NCBI GenBank assembly: GCA_013816485.1
Contig: JACDEI010000004.1
Location: forward strand, 1 to 64,000
Length of the DNA: 64,000 bases
Reading direction: 5' to 3'
DNA from: Planctomycetota bacterium
GTDB lineage: Bacteria; Planctomycetota; UBA11346
A model generated the notes under the pieces. The model did no database searches. It had not been told where the DNA came from and was given only the letters and a program-made list of their open reading frames with translations. Made by a program: the position numbers and the translations under genes. The stretch's first letter is position 1, and each line of letters begins with the position of its first letter. Shown here in pieces: positions 1 to 8,289 of this stretch.

Positions 1-30
1 TCGGAAAACTTCGACAATTGATTGCCCCTG

Positions 31-52
31 GCCGGCTGGAAGCCGGCGCTCC
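31..52. repeat. Palindromic GCCGGCT...AGCCGGC repeat
   Basis: A short GC-rich palindrome (GCCGGCT, 2-nt loop, AGCCGGC, then GCTCC) lies just downstream of the first sulfatase stop codon. The same motif recurs as an inverted pair at 23337-23445, so it is an interspersed family. It could act as a terminator stem for the leftward sulfatase operon, but no U-tract follows. Confidence 0.6.
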
Positions 53-55
53 ACC

Positions 56-1426
56 CTACTTCTCCGACTTCCACTTCCACATCGGTGATGGTGTCCGGCT
101 CGCCGCGAACAGCTCTTTGGCCTTGGCGACGATCTCCGCATTGGCTGCGGCGATGTTGGTGGTTTCGCCCAGGTCCTTGCTGAGGTCGTAGACCTCAATC
201 GGTCCATCGAGCGACTTGTCGAGACCGAGCTGGATGGCCTTGAAATCGCCGACGCGAACGGCGCGTTTGCCGCCCTGTTCGTAGAACTCCCAATAGAGGT
301 GGCTGTGTTTCGCCTGCTCACCTTTGCCGGTCAGGGTCGGCACCATGCTGATGCCGTCGATGTTGGCGGGGGCCTTCGCGCCGGTGAGTTCACAGATGGT
401 CGGGACAAAATCCCAGCCAGCACTGATGTGGTCGCTGGTGCGACCAGGAGCGATGGTGCCCGGCCACCAGGCGATGAGCGGTGAGCGGACGCCACCTTCA
501 TACATATCGCGTTTCACGCCACGCAGCGGGCCGCTGGACTTGAAGTCGGCTTCCTTGTGGCCGCCTTCGTCGCACGCGCCGTTGTCGCTGGTGAAGATCA
601 CCACGGTGTTGCGCTCGATGCCGAGTTGTTTCAGCAGCGCGACCACGCGACCGACATCACCATCGAGACGTGACACCATGCCGGCGAAGGTCGCCTTTGG
701 CTCTTTTTCCGTGCGGTAGTGTTTCTGTTCACGCACCTCGGTCGGTTCCTCGACCAAGCCACGGTACGGTGCCTTGTCCGCTTCAGGAGCATAGAGGCTG
801 GCATGCGGAATGGTGACGCTCAGGTGCAGGTAGAACGGTGCGCCCTTGTTGGCAGTGATCCAATTGAGCGCTTCGTCGATGATCAGCGCGTGGGCGTCGT
901 GATCGCCGTCATGTAGTTTGTTGTTGGGATACTCCAGTTTGGTGCCATTGCGTACCAGGAACGGCGGGAAGGGATGGTGCGCCGCTCGGTGTGAGAGATA
1001 GCCAAAAAAGTGCTGGAAGCCGGAATCATTCGGCAGCGTCAGCGCCTCATCGCTGCAATAAACGCCAGATTTTCCGATCATCGCGGTCCGGTATCCAGCG
1101 GCGTTCAGCAGCGTCGGCAGCAAGACCTCGTTCGGATCCGGTTTCTCCAACAGGGCGCCATTACCGCGGATGCGACAGTGGCCGGTGTGCAGGCCGGTAA
1201 GGAGCGCGCAGCGCGACGGTCCGCACACCGTTGAACCGGCGTAATGTTGGGTCAGACGCAGGCCTTCCGCCGCCAGACGGTCAAGCACCGGTGTGCGGAT
1301 GGTTTTCTGGCCATAACAGCCGAGGTCGGCCCAGCCCAGATCGTCGGCCAGGATGTGGATGACGTTGGGGCGATCAGCCGCTGGCAACGTGAGGACGATG
1401 GCGGCGAGCAGGAGTAACAGGCGCAT
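56..1426 (-). CDS. Secreted sulfatase, arylsulfatase type (CGPSR)
   Basis: A 456-residue type I sulfatase of the alkaline-phosphatase superfamily, predicted to hydrolyse sulfate esters outside the cytoplasm, probably on sulfated polysaccharide. Residues 1-16 form a signal peptide ending LPA-AD. The metal-binding DD lies at 28-29 in ADDLG, and the formylglycine precursor is Cys68 in CGPSR followed by CALLTG. A later SDNG motif near residue 290 supplies further metal ligands. Length is typical of the family. The ATG at 1426 has an AGGA box 8 nt upstream. It is the last gene of a leftward operon, 11 nt after the preceding sulfatase gene. Activation needs a formylglycine-generating enzyme, which is not in this window. 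The substrate cannot be read from the sequence. Confidence 0.95.
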   Translation of the reverse strand: MRLLLLLAAIVLTLPAADRPNVIHILADDLGWADLGCYGQKTIRTPVLDRLAAEGLRLTQHYAGSTVCGPSRCALLTGLHTGHCRIRGNGALLEKPDPNEVLLPTLLNAAGYRTAMIGKSGVYCSDEALTLPNDSGFQHFFGYLSHRAAHHPFPPFLVRNGTKLEYPNNKLHDGDHDAHALIIDEALNWITANKGAPFYLHLSVTIPHASLYAPEADKAPYRGLVEEPTEVREQKHYRTEKEPKATFAGMVSRLDGDVGRVVALLKQLGIERNTVVIFTSDNGACDEGGHKEADFKSSGPLRGVKRDMYEGGVRSPLIAWWPGTIAPGRTSDHISAGWDFVPTICELTGAKAPANIDGISMVPTLTGKGEQAKHSHLYWEFYEQGGKRAVRVGDFKAIQLGLDKSLDGPIEVYDLSKDLGETTNIAAANAEIVAKAKELFAASRTPSPMWKWKSEK

Positions 1427-1437
1427 GCGAAGATCCT

Positions 1438-2889
1438 TCAGGGAACCGGTGGCAAGGTGATAGGTGGCAGCGGATCGCCATGCGCACGTTGCCAGCCCTG
1501 CAGCGCCGTCACCAGCCCGGCGAGCCGCACGGCGTTGGCCGGATCACCCGCCAGATCCTGGCGTTCATCCGGATCGCTCTGGAGATCGAACAACTGCACG
1601 CGCGGCACCTGCGGATAGGCAATGAGCTTCCAGCGTCCGTCGGTGACGGCGCGCTGGACCTTGCGGTAGGCAGTGCCGATGAGCGGACGCGCGGTGTCGG
1701 ACTGTCCACGCAGCACCGGTCCCAGGCTTTGACCTTCACTGCCCGTGGGTGCAGGGACGCCGGCGAGGTCGCCCAGCGTGGGGAAGATGTCGAGTAGATG
1801 GCACAGCGCCGCGCTGCGTTTCCCCGCCGGCAGGCCGGGGCCAGCAATGATCAGCGGCGCGCGCATCGAGTGTTCGTAGAGATTCTGTTTACCCAGCAGG
1901 CCATGACTGCCGAGTGCCAGACCATGATCACTGCTGAAGACGATGATGGTATTCCCCGCCTGGCCGCTGGACTCCAACGCGGCGAGGATGCGTCCGATCT
2001 GCTCGTCCATGAAGGTGATCGCGGCGTAGTAATCGCCGATCTCTCGGCGCACTGCCGTCTCGTCGCGCGGCGTCGGCAGCAGTTTTTCATCACGCACCAT
2101 CAATTCGCCGTTGTCGAAGGGATGCTGCGGCATGAAATTGCGCGGCACCACCGGCGGGTCGGCGCGGTAGGCGGTGTGATAGGCGGTCGGCGCGACACGT
2201 GGATCGTGCGGCGCGTTGAAAGCGACGTAGCACAAGAACGGCTGGCTACCGTTCTGGGCCGCAAGGAACGTCACCGCTTCGTCGGCGAAACGCTCCACCA
2301 CATGTTTGCCGGACGGTTGCTTGGCGCTGAGCGCGCCGTGAGTGCTGAAGTCCTGCACCGGTGCGGTCAGCGGATCGGTCATCCCGCCAAGGAACACCGC
2401 CCGCCCATCGTCGAACACCCGCGTCACCGACGCCGCACCGTTGTGCCACTTGCCGGTGATGAAGGTGCGCCAGCCCGCGGCAGCGAACCGTTCAGGCCAC
2501 GTCTCCTGCTCTTTGAGCTGCTCGTGAATGCGGAACAGCGAGCGCCCGGTCATCAGCATGGCGCGTGATGGCACACACACCGCCCCTTGCATCGCACCCA
2601 TACAGTAGGCGCGGGTGAAGGTGGTTCCGCGGTTCACCAGGCGATCGAGATTCGGCGTGCGCACCCGGCCATTGCCGAGCGCGGCGATGCTGTCGGCACG
2701 TTGGTCGTCGCTGAAGAGAAAGAGGATGTTGGGCTTCGCCGCGTCGCCGGCCTGACTGGTGGCGGCCAGGACCAGCACCAGCGTCAGATGGAGCAGATGC
2801 CGTCTCCTACGAGCGCAGGCTGAAGCCTTCGCCACGACATTCCGCATACGACTGCGCAGGCTGACGCCTGTGCCTTCAGGGGTCCTCAT
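1438..2889 (-). CDS. Secreted sulfatase, heparan/iduronate-sulfatase-like (CVPSR)
   Basis: A 483-residue sulfatase. The metal motif SDDQ is at residues 60-63 and the formylglycine site is Cys105 in CVPSR, preceded by a GAMQGAV segment seen in many PVC sulfatases. An HHD-like SSDHGLALG metal motif lies in the second half. The start chosen is the ATG at 2889, which overlaps the upstream stop as ATGA. A longer frame to 2988 would run back through the upstream gene. The first 30 residues are odd: the DNA at 2810-2880 carries a repeated GCAGGCTGA-type motif, so a mobile repeat may have lengthened the N-terminus ahead of the hydrophobic segment LTLVLVLAA (35-43). A start nearer the four arginines (27-30) is possible. 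Confidence 0.9.
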   Translation of the reverse strand: MRTPEGTGVSLRSRMRNVVAKASACARRRRHLLHLTLVLVLAATSQAGDAAKPNILFLFSDDQRADSIAALGNGRVRTPNLDRLVNRGTTFTRAYCMGAMQGAVCVPSRAMLMTGRSLFRIHEQLKEQETWPERFAAAGWRTFITGKWHNGAASVTRVFDDGRAVFLGGMTDPLTAPVQDFSTHGALSAKQPSGKHVVERFADEAVTFLAAQNGSQPFLCYVAFNAPHDPRVAPTAYHTAYRADPPVVPRNFMPQHPFDNGELMVRDEKLLPTPRDETAVRREIGDYYAAITFMDEQIGRILAALESSGQAGNTIIVFSSDHGLALGSHGLLGKQNLYEHSMRAPLIIAGPGLPAGKRSAALCHLLDIFPTLGDLAGVPAPTGSEGQSLGPVLRGQSDTARPLIGTAYRKVQRAVTDGRWKLIAYPQVPRVQLFDLQSDPDERQDLAGDPANAVRLAGLVTALQGWQRAHGDPLPPITLPPVP

Positions 2890-4316
2890 TTTGCTGCTCC
2901 GGTCTGTGCACGCCACGCGACCGCGAAGGGATTCTCGGACGGGCCGGTGACTCCTTCGTTGACCATCTGCGGCCGCACCGAGGTCCACCAGGACTCGAAC
3001 TCGCCGCTCAGGCGCTGCACCACCTCAGGATTGGTTGCCGCGACGTCCTGCTGTTCACCTGGATCGGCGACCACGTCGAACAACTGCCACAGCGGTGTGG
3101 TCGGCGGTTTGGCCACCGTCACCAGGTGCCAACGCTTGGTGCGCACGCTGCAATTGCGGTACTTTCCGGTTTCCGGCTGACTGCCACGTTCCCAGCGGCC
3201 TTCGTGCGTGATCAGCGTACGGTCGCTCCAGGGCGCAGTGGGATCACGCAGCAACGGCAGCAGCGATCGGCCTTCGGCCTGGGTTTCTTCGGCCGGCGTC
3301 AGCGTCGCCCCGGCGATGGCAGCGAGCGTGCGGAAGACATCGACATGCGCGGTGAGCCCTGGCACATCGACCGGTTTCAGCGTGCCGGGCCAGCGCCAGA
3401 ATGACGACGCGCGCGTGCCACCCAGCCATGGGGTGTTCTTGTGTCCGCGCATGCCGGCGTTGAACACCTTCGCGCCGCCGGGCCAGGCACCGTTGTCGTT
3501 CATGAAGACGATCAGCGTGTCGCGCTCGATGCCGAGCTGTGCCAGGTGAGCGAGCATGCGACCGACGTTATCATCGATGTTGGCGATCATGCCGAAATAC
3601 TTGGCGACCTCGGCCGAAACCTTGCCGGCGTATCGCGCCTCGTCCTCCGGCCGAACCTGAAGCGGAACGTGGGGTGCATTGGTGGCCAGCCAGCAGAAGA
3701 ACGGCGCCTCGCGTGGCGTCGCGGCGATCCAGCGCTGCGCTTCGGCAAAGAACAGGTCGGTACAGTACCCGTCGGTCTTGATGAAGGTGCCGTTGTGACG
3801 CAGCACCGGATTGAAGTAGGTGTTCCCAGGCACGTCGCCGCACGACCCAGGATAACTCTGCCCGATGCCGCCACCGCCATGGATGTAGACCTCGTCGAAG
3901 CCACGCCGCCCAGGTTGGTACTCGTCCTCATCACCCAGGTGCCATTTGCCGAAGATGCCGGTGCGATAGCCGGCACGTTTGAGCACCTGTGGCAGCGTGA
4001 TGGCAGTGGGCGCCAGACGTTCACGCTCAAAGATGGTGTGCGTGATGCCGTTGCGGAACTCGTGCCGCCCGGTCAGCAGCGCGCTGCGTGTCGGTGCACA
4101 GGTCGGGCTGACATGGAAGTCGGTGAAGCGCACCCCCTCCGCATGCAGACGATCGAGGTTCGGCGTCTTGAGGATCGGATTGCCGTGGCACGACAGATCA
4201 CCATACCCCTGATCGTCGGTCAGGATGACGATGATGTTGGGCGGACGCGCCGGATCAGCGGCCCAGGCCACGGTGATCAAGCCGATCGCGAGCAGGCAGA
4301 GGCAGTGGTGCAGCAT
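2886..4316 (-). CDS. Secreted sulfatase, arylsulfatase A type (CAPTR)
   Basis: A 476-residue sulfatase and the first gene of the leftward three-gene operon. A signal peptide covers residues 1-19, TDDQGYGDLS (33-42) gives the metal ligands, and Cys73 in CAPTR is the formylglycine precursor, with Thr in place of the commoner Ser. GKWHLG and MNDNG motifs follow in the usual order. The ATG at 4316 is preferred because the longer frame begins only with TTG. Its stop overlaps the next start as ATGA, which implies translational coupling. The promoter must lie in the 4317-4670 spacer shared with the rightward sulfatases. Substrate unknown. Confidence 0.94.
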   Translation of the reverse strand: MLHHCLCLLAIGLITVAWAADPARPPNIIVILTDDQGYGDLSCHGNPILKTPNLDRLHAEGVRFTDFHVSPTCAPTRSALLTGRHEFRNGITHTIFERERLAPTAITLPQVLKRAGYRTGIFGKWHLGDEDEYQPGRRGFDEVYIHGGGGIGQSYPGSCGDVPGNTYFNPVLRHNGTFIKTDGYCTDLFFAEAQRWIAATPREAPFFCWLATNAPHVPLQVRPEDEARYAGKVSAEVAKYFGMIANIDDNVGRMLAHLAQLGIERDTLIVFMNDNGAWPGGAKVFNAGMRGHKNTPWLGGTRASSFWRWPGTLKPVDVPGLTAHVDVFRTLAAIAGATLTPAEETQAEGRSLLPLLRDPTAPWSDRTLITHEGRWERGSQPETGKYRNCSVRTKRWHLVTVAKPPTTPLWQLFDVVADPGEQQDVAATNPEVVQRLSGEFESWWTSVRPQMVNEGVTGPSENPFAVAWRAQTGAAK

Positions 4317-4441
4317 GCCACCTGTATGCGGCAACCGGGGGCGGGCTTACACAGGGATTCCGAAGCAGGGACTCCAACTGGGAGGTCTGAGTGGCATGCG
4401 CCTGTCCCGCGCCCACGGTCGCAAAACTAGGAAACAGGATC

Positions 4442-4529
4442 GAACAAGAGAAACGGAGGAACGGAGGAAGACCGGAAAGCAGGCGCGGATCTGCTCGCTT
4501 TCCCCTCCGTTCCTCCGTTTCTCTTGTTC
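4442..4529. repeat. ACGGAGGA-word hairpin in the divergent sulfatase spacer
   Basis: A perfect 26-bp inverted repeat (4442-4467 and 4504-4529) with a 36-nt loop. Each arm contains the 8-nt word ACGGAGGA twice in tandem next to AAGAGAA. It occupies the middle of the 354-nt gene-free region (4317-4670) between the two divergent sulfatase operons, where both promoters must lie. No clear -35/-10 pair was identified in the rest of the spacer. It could act as a cruciform or as a terminator isolating the divergent units. It belongs to the word-hairpin class discussed in the findings. Confidence 0.9.
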
Positions 4530-4670
4530 AATTGGTGGTCCTGGTTTCGGGCTTCACGGTCTTGGTCCCGCGCCCCCTTCAGATCATCCCGTCCGCGATG
4601 TCCGATTGCGTGGCTTCTACACCCTCATCCGGTTGCCGGACAGGTGGTAAGATCCGGCGATCTGGTGCAT

Positions 4671-6041
4671 ATGGCGGGCATGATCCTACCCCGCCTTACC
4701 GCCCTGGTCTGTCTCCTGGTTTTTGTTGGCACCGACGCCGGCGCGGCCGAACGGCGGCCCAACCTCGTGGTGATCTTCTGCGACGATCTGGGCTACGGCG
4801 ACTTGGGCTGCTACGGCAATCCCAGCATCCGCACGCCGCAGCTCGATCGCATGGCGGCGGAAGGCCTGCGTTTCACCGATTTCTACGCTGCCGCGCCGGT
4901 GTGTACGCCATCGCGCGCGGCGTTGCTGACCGGGCGCTACGCCATCCGCAGTGGCTTGAACAACGTGTTGTTCCCGGATTCCAAAGGCGGTTTGCCGCAG
5001 AGCGAGGTCACCATCGCCAAGGCGCTGAAAGCTGCCGGCTACGCCACCGCCCACGTCGGCAAATGGCACCTGGGCATCCATGAGGGTCAGCGACCGACCG
5101 ATCACGGTTTCGATTCCAGTCTGGGGTTGCCGTACTCCAACGACATGGACGCCAACGAACGCGGCAAGGGCAAGGCCAGGGATCCCGAGCCGCCCCTCGA
5201 TGGCTTCGACGTGCCGCTGCTGCGCGATGGCAAGGAACTCGAACGCCCGGCGGTTCAGACCACGTTGACGCAGCGGTACACCGTCGAGGCACAGCGCGTG
5301 ATCCGTGCAAACACTGACAAACCGTTCTTCCTTTATTTCGCCCACACCTTCCCGCACACGCCGTTGTTCGCTTCACCGGAGTTTCGCGGTAGCAGCCGGC
5401 GCGGCATCTACGGCGACGTGGTCCAGGAGTTGGATTGGAGCGTCGGCCAGGTGCTCGCAACACTGCGCGAATCCGGCGTGGCCGAGAACACCCTGGTGGT
5501 ATTCACCAGTGACAACGGCCCGTGGCTGACGCAGGGCCTGCAAGGCGGCAGCGCCGGGTTGCTCAAAGATGGCAAGGGCTGCACCTGGGAAGGCGGCATG
5601 CGCGTGCCTGGGCTGGCCTGGTGGCCTGGACGTATTAAGCCCGGCGTCACCTCTGAACCAGCCAGCACGCTCGATCTGCTGCCGACTTTGCTGACGCTCG
5701 CTGGTGCACTGGTGCCAACCGACCGCCCGCTCGACGGCGCCGATCTCGCGCCACTGCTGTTCGAAGGCAAGGCGCTGCCTGAACGTCCATTCTTCTATTA
5801 TCGCGGCACCCGCGTCGCAGCGGTGCGCATCGGCGAGTACAAGGCGCACTTCTTCACCCAGACCGGCTACGGCGCGGCCAAGCCGGAAGAGCACACCCCG
5901 CCGTTGCTCTACCACCTCGGACGTGATCCGTCGGAGCAGTACAACATCGCGGCGAAACATCCGGAGATCGTCGAGCGCCTGATCAAAGCCCGCGATGAAC
6001 ACCAGTCGGCGATGCAGCCGGGAACGGTGCAGCCACGATGA
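4671..6041 (+). CDS. Secreted sulfatase, arylsulfatase type (CTPSR)
   Basis: A 456-residue sulfatase opening the rightward operon. Its signal peptide reads [10 protein letters not shown] followed by [20 protein letters not shown] (37-46) provides metal ligands and Cys78 in [11 protein letters not shown] is the formylglycine site. GKWHLG and TSDNGPW motifs are present. The frame is open back to 4524 through the repeat hairpin, but that part looks noncoding. ATG 4671 or ATG 4680 gives a proper signal peptide, and no strong ribosome binding site separates the two choices. The stop overlaps the next gene as ATGA at 6038. Together with the next three genes it forms a sulfatase-sulfatase-sigma-antisigma operon. 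Confidence 0.94.
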   Translation: MAGMILPRLTALVCLLVFVGTDAGAAERRPNLVVIFCDDLGYGDLGCYGNPSIRTPQLDRMAAEGLRFTDFYAAAPVCTPSRAALLTGRYAIRSGLNNVLFPDSKGGLPQSEVTIAKALKAAGYATAHVGKWHLGIHEGQRPTDHGFDSSLGLPYSNDMDANERGKGKARDPEPPLDGFDVPLLRDGKELERPAVQTTLTQRYTVEAQRVIRANTDKPFFLYFAHTFPHTPLFASPEFRGSSRRGIYGDVVQELDWSVGQVLATLRESGVAENTLVVFTSDNGPWLTQGLQGGSAGLLKDGKGCTWEGGMRVPGLAWWPGRIKPGVTSEPASTLDLLPTLLTLAGALVPTDRPLDGADLAPLLFEGKALPERPFFYYRGTRVAAVRIGEYKAHFFTQTGYGAAKPEEHTPPLLYHLGRDPSEQYNIAAKHPEIVERLIKARDEHQSAMQPGTVQPR

Positions 6042-7732
6042 GTCAGCACAAAACAGCCGCTCAAACCGCGACGGTTTGTTTGGCATCCCTGTTGCTGTCC
6101 GTTATTTCGGCCGTCGCCGCGGAACGGCCGAACATCCTCTTCCTCTTCGCTGATGATCTGGGACGGCAGGCGAGCGCCTATGCGGCGATCGATGGCAAAG
6201 GCACCTACAACGACATCATCGCTACACCCAATCTCGATCGGCTGGCGCGCGAGGGTGTGGTTTTTCGCAATGCCTTCGTCAACGCGCCGTCGTGTACGCC
6301 GTGCCGCAGTTCGCTGCTGACCGGGCAACATTTCTGGCGCACCAATCGTGGTGCGATCCTGCAAGGCGCGGTGTGGGATGATGCGATTCCCAGCTACCCC
6401 CTGCTGTTGCGCGATGCCGGTTATCACCTCGGCAAGATGTATAAAGTATGGAGCCCAGGATCGCCTGCCGATGCGCCGTATGGCGGACAACAACACGCGT
6501 TCGAGAAATCCGGCAGGCGCTTCAATCAATTCTCGCAGATCGTCACCAAGGCGGTCGCGAACGGCACGTCATTGGATACAGCGAAACAAGCGCTCTATGA
6601 CGAGGTCACTGGCAACTTCGACGCATTCCTCGCGGCGCGCGCAAAGAATCAGCCGTTCTGCTTCTGGTTCGGTCCCACCAACGTCCATCGCATGTGGACC
6701 AAAGGCTCGGGCAAAGCGCTATGGGACATCGATCCCGAGCGGTTGAAAGGTGTGATGCCGGCGTTCTTGCCCGACGTGCCGGAGGTGCGCGAAGACTTCG
6801 CCGACTATCTTGGCGAGATCCAGGCCTTCGACCACGCAGTCGGGCTGTTGATCAAACGTCTGGAGGACGCCGGTGAACTCGACAAGACCGTGATCGTCGT
6901 CAGTGGCGATCATGGCCCGCCAGGTTTCACCCACGGCAAGTGTAACCTCTACGACTTCGGCACGCGCGTGCCGCTGATCGTGCGTGGTCCTGGAATCGCG
7001 CCAGCACGCGTCATCGACGATCTGGTGACCTTGCCGGATCTGGCCCCGACCTTTCTCGACCTCGGCGGGGTCACGCCGCCCACCGTGATGACCGCCCGCA
7101 GTCTGTTACCGCTGCTGCGCTCAGACAAAAGTGGTCTGATCGATCCCACACGCGACCACGTGCTGATCGGTCGCGAACGCCACGTCGAAGATGCGCGCCC
7201 TGGGTATGTCGGGTATCCGCAGCGGGCGATCCGCACGCAGAAACACCTCTACATCATCAACTTCACACCCGAGCGTTTCCCCATGGGTGATCCCCTGCGT
7301 CTGGCCCCAGGACAGACACCGGCGTGGAACGAGTTGGTGAACAACACCCGCACCACCTTGGCGGACATGGATAGCGGCCCGACCAAGGCTTGGCTGGTGA
7401 CCAATCGCGAGCAGCCGGAGTGGGAACGCTTCTACCAGTTGGCTTTCGCCAAGCGTCCGCGTGAGGAACTGTACCTGCTCGACGCCGACCCGCATCAGGT
7501 GCACAATGTGGCACAGGAATCGCAGTACGCCGCGCTCAAGGCCGACCTGGAGAAGCGCCTGCTGGATGAACTGCGTGCAACCGCGGACCCCCGTGTAGTG
7601 GACAAGGGGGACACAGTGGAAAAGGGGGACACAGTGGAAAAGGGGGACACAGTGGACAAGAGGGACACAGTGGACAGCGACTGCCGCTTCGACCATCCTC
7701 CCTTCACCGGTCCGATCCCTGGCAGGAAGTAA
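6038..7732 (+). CDS. Secreted sulfatase, N-sulfoglucosamine-sulfohydrolase-like (CTPCR)
   Basis: A 564-residue sulfatase resembling the heparan N-sulfatase branch, with [12 protein letters not shown] at 85-96. Cys86 is the formylglycine precursor, but the usual Ser/Thr two positions later is Cys89, giving C-x-P-C-R. This variant recurs in the branch, so activity is still likely. The signal peptide is about residues 1-28 (ending AVAA), FADDLG (37-42) gives metal ligands and SGDHGPPG is a later metal site. The start overlaps the upstream stop (ATGA). The C-terminus carries four in-frame copies of a 6-residue unit, V-(D/E)-K-(G/R)-D-T, encoded by an 18-nt tandem repeat and unlikely to be part of the fold. 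Only 2 nt separate it from the sigma factor gene. Confidence 0.93.
   Translation: MSQHKTAAQTATVCLASLLLSVISAVAAERPNILFLFADDLGRQASAYAAIDGKGTYNDIIATPNLDRLAREGVVFRNAFVNAPSCTPCRSSLLTGQHFWRTNRGAILQGAVWDDAIPSYPLLLRDAGYHLGKMYKVWSPGSPADAPYGGQQHAFEKSGRRFNQFSQIVTKAVANGTSLDTAKQALYDEVTGNFDAFLAARAKNQPFCFWFGPTNVHRMWTKGSGKALWDIDPERLKGVMPAFLPDVPEVREDFADYLGEIQAFDHAVGLLIKRLEDAGELDKTVIVVSGDHGPPGFTHGKCNLYDFGTRVPLIVRGPGIAPARVIDDLVTLPDLAPTFLDLGGVTPPTVMTARSLLPLLRSDKSGLIDPTRDHVLIGRERHVEDARPGYVGYPQRAIRTQKHLYIINFTPERFPMGDPLRLAPGQTPAWNELVNNTRTTLADMDSGPTKAWLVTNREQPEWERFYQLAFAKRPREELYLLDADPHQVHNVAQESQYAALKADLEKRLLDELRATADPRVVDKGDTVEKGDTVEKGDTVDKRDTVDSDCRFDHPPFTGPIPGRK
7598..7669 (+). repeat. 18-nt tandem repeat, 4 copies, in coding sequence
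   Basis: Four 18-nt units starting at 7598, 7616, 7634 and 7652, with a partial fifth, of the form GTGGA(C/A)AAGGGGGACACA. The period is a multiple of three, so copy number can change without shifting frame. The units encode acidic/basic hexapeptides in the extreme C-terminal tail of the sulfatase. Confidence 0.95.
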
Positions 7733-7734
7733 AC

Positions 7735-8289
7735 ATGACCCCTGAAGAACTCGATAATTTGGCGATCAAGGCCCAGGCTGGCGACCGCGATGCCTTCCGC
7801 GACCTGGTGCTGGCGACCCAACGCGAACTGGCGATCAGCGTGGCGGCACATTCCGCCTCGCGTGAACTGGTCGAGGAGGTCCTGCAAGAAACCTACGTCA
7901 CGGCATTCGAGAAGCTGGTGCAGTACCGTCCACAGCGCACGTTCCGTCCCTGGCTGCGCACCATCGCGCGCAACCACTTGTTCGCGCACTGGCGTGAACG
8001 TCGCCGACTGGCCGACATCGACAGCGACACGCTCGAAACACTAATCGCCGACGACGGCCTGGACGGCATGGAGCGCGACGACGAACGCCACGAAGTGGAA
8101 AGCGCACGCTTGGCCGCTTGCCTCGAACGCCTGCCGAATCGCGCGCGTCAGATGCTGGAGCGGCGCTACTGCGAGGAGCAACCATTGGCGCTGCTCGCCG
8201 AGCAGTTCAAGCGCTCGGCGGCCACCCTCAGCGTCACGCTCTTTCGCCTGCGCCAGCAGCTCAAACGCTGCGTGGAGAAGTCGACATGA
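7735..8289 (+). CDS. ECF-type RNA polymerase sigma factor
   Basis: A 184-residue sigma-70 family factor of the extracytoplasmic-function size class, resembling the planctomycete/verrucomicrobial ECF-like groups. Region 2 is recognisable from about residue 23 to 85 (an aromatic and arginine-rich stretch ending PWLRTIARNHLFAHWR), and region 4 from about 125 to 180 (LERLPNRARQMLERRY, then a helix-turn-helix ending RLRQQL). It begins 2 nt after the sulfatase stop and overlaps the downstream FecR-like gene as ATGA, so sigma and putative anti-sigma are translationally coupled. It presumably directs transcription of the sulfatase divergon or other glycan genes. That target is inferred from position only. 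Confidence 0.93.
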   Translation: MTPEELDNLAIKAQAGDRDAFRDLVLATQRELAISVAAHSASRELVEEVLQETYVTAFEKLVQYRPQRTFRPWLRTIARNHLFAHWRERRRLADIDSDTLETLIADDGLDGMERDDERHEVESARLAACLERLPNRARQMLERRYCEEQPLALLAEQFKRSAATLSVTLFRLRQQLKRCVEKST

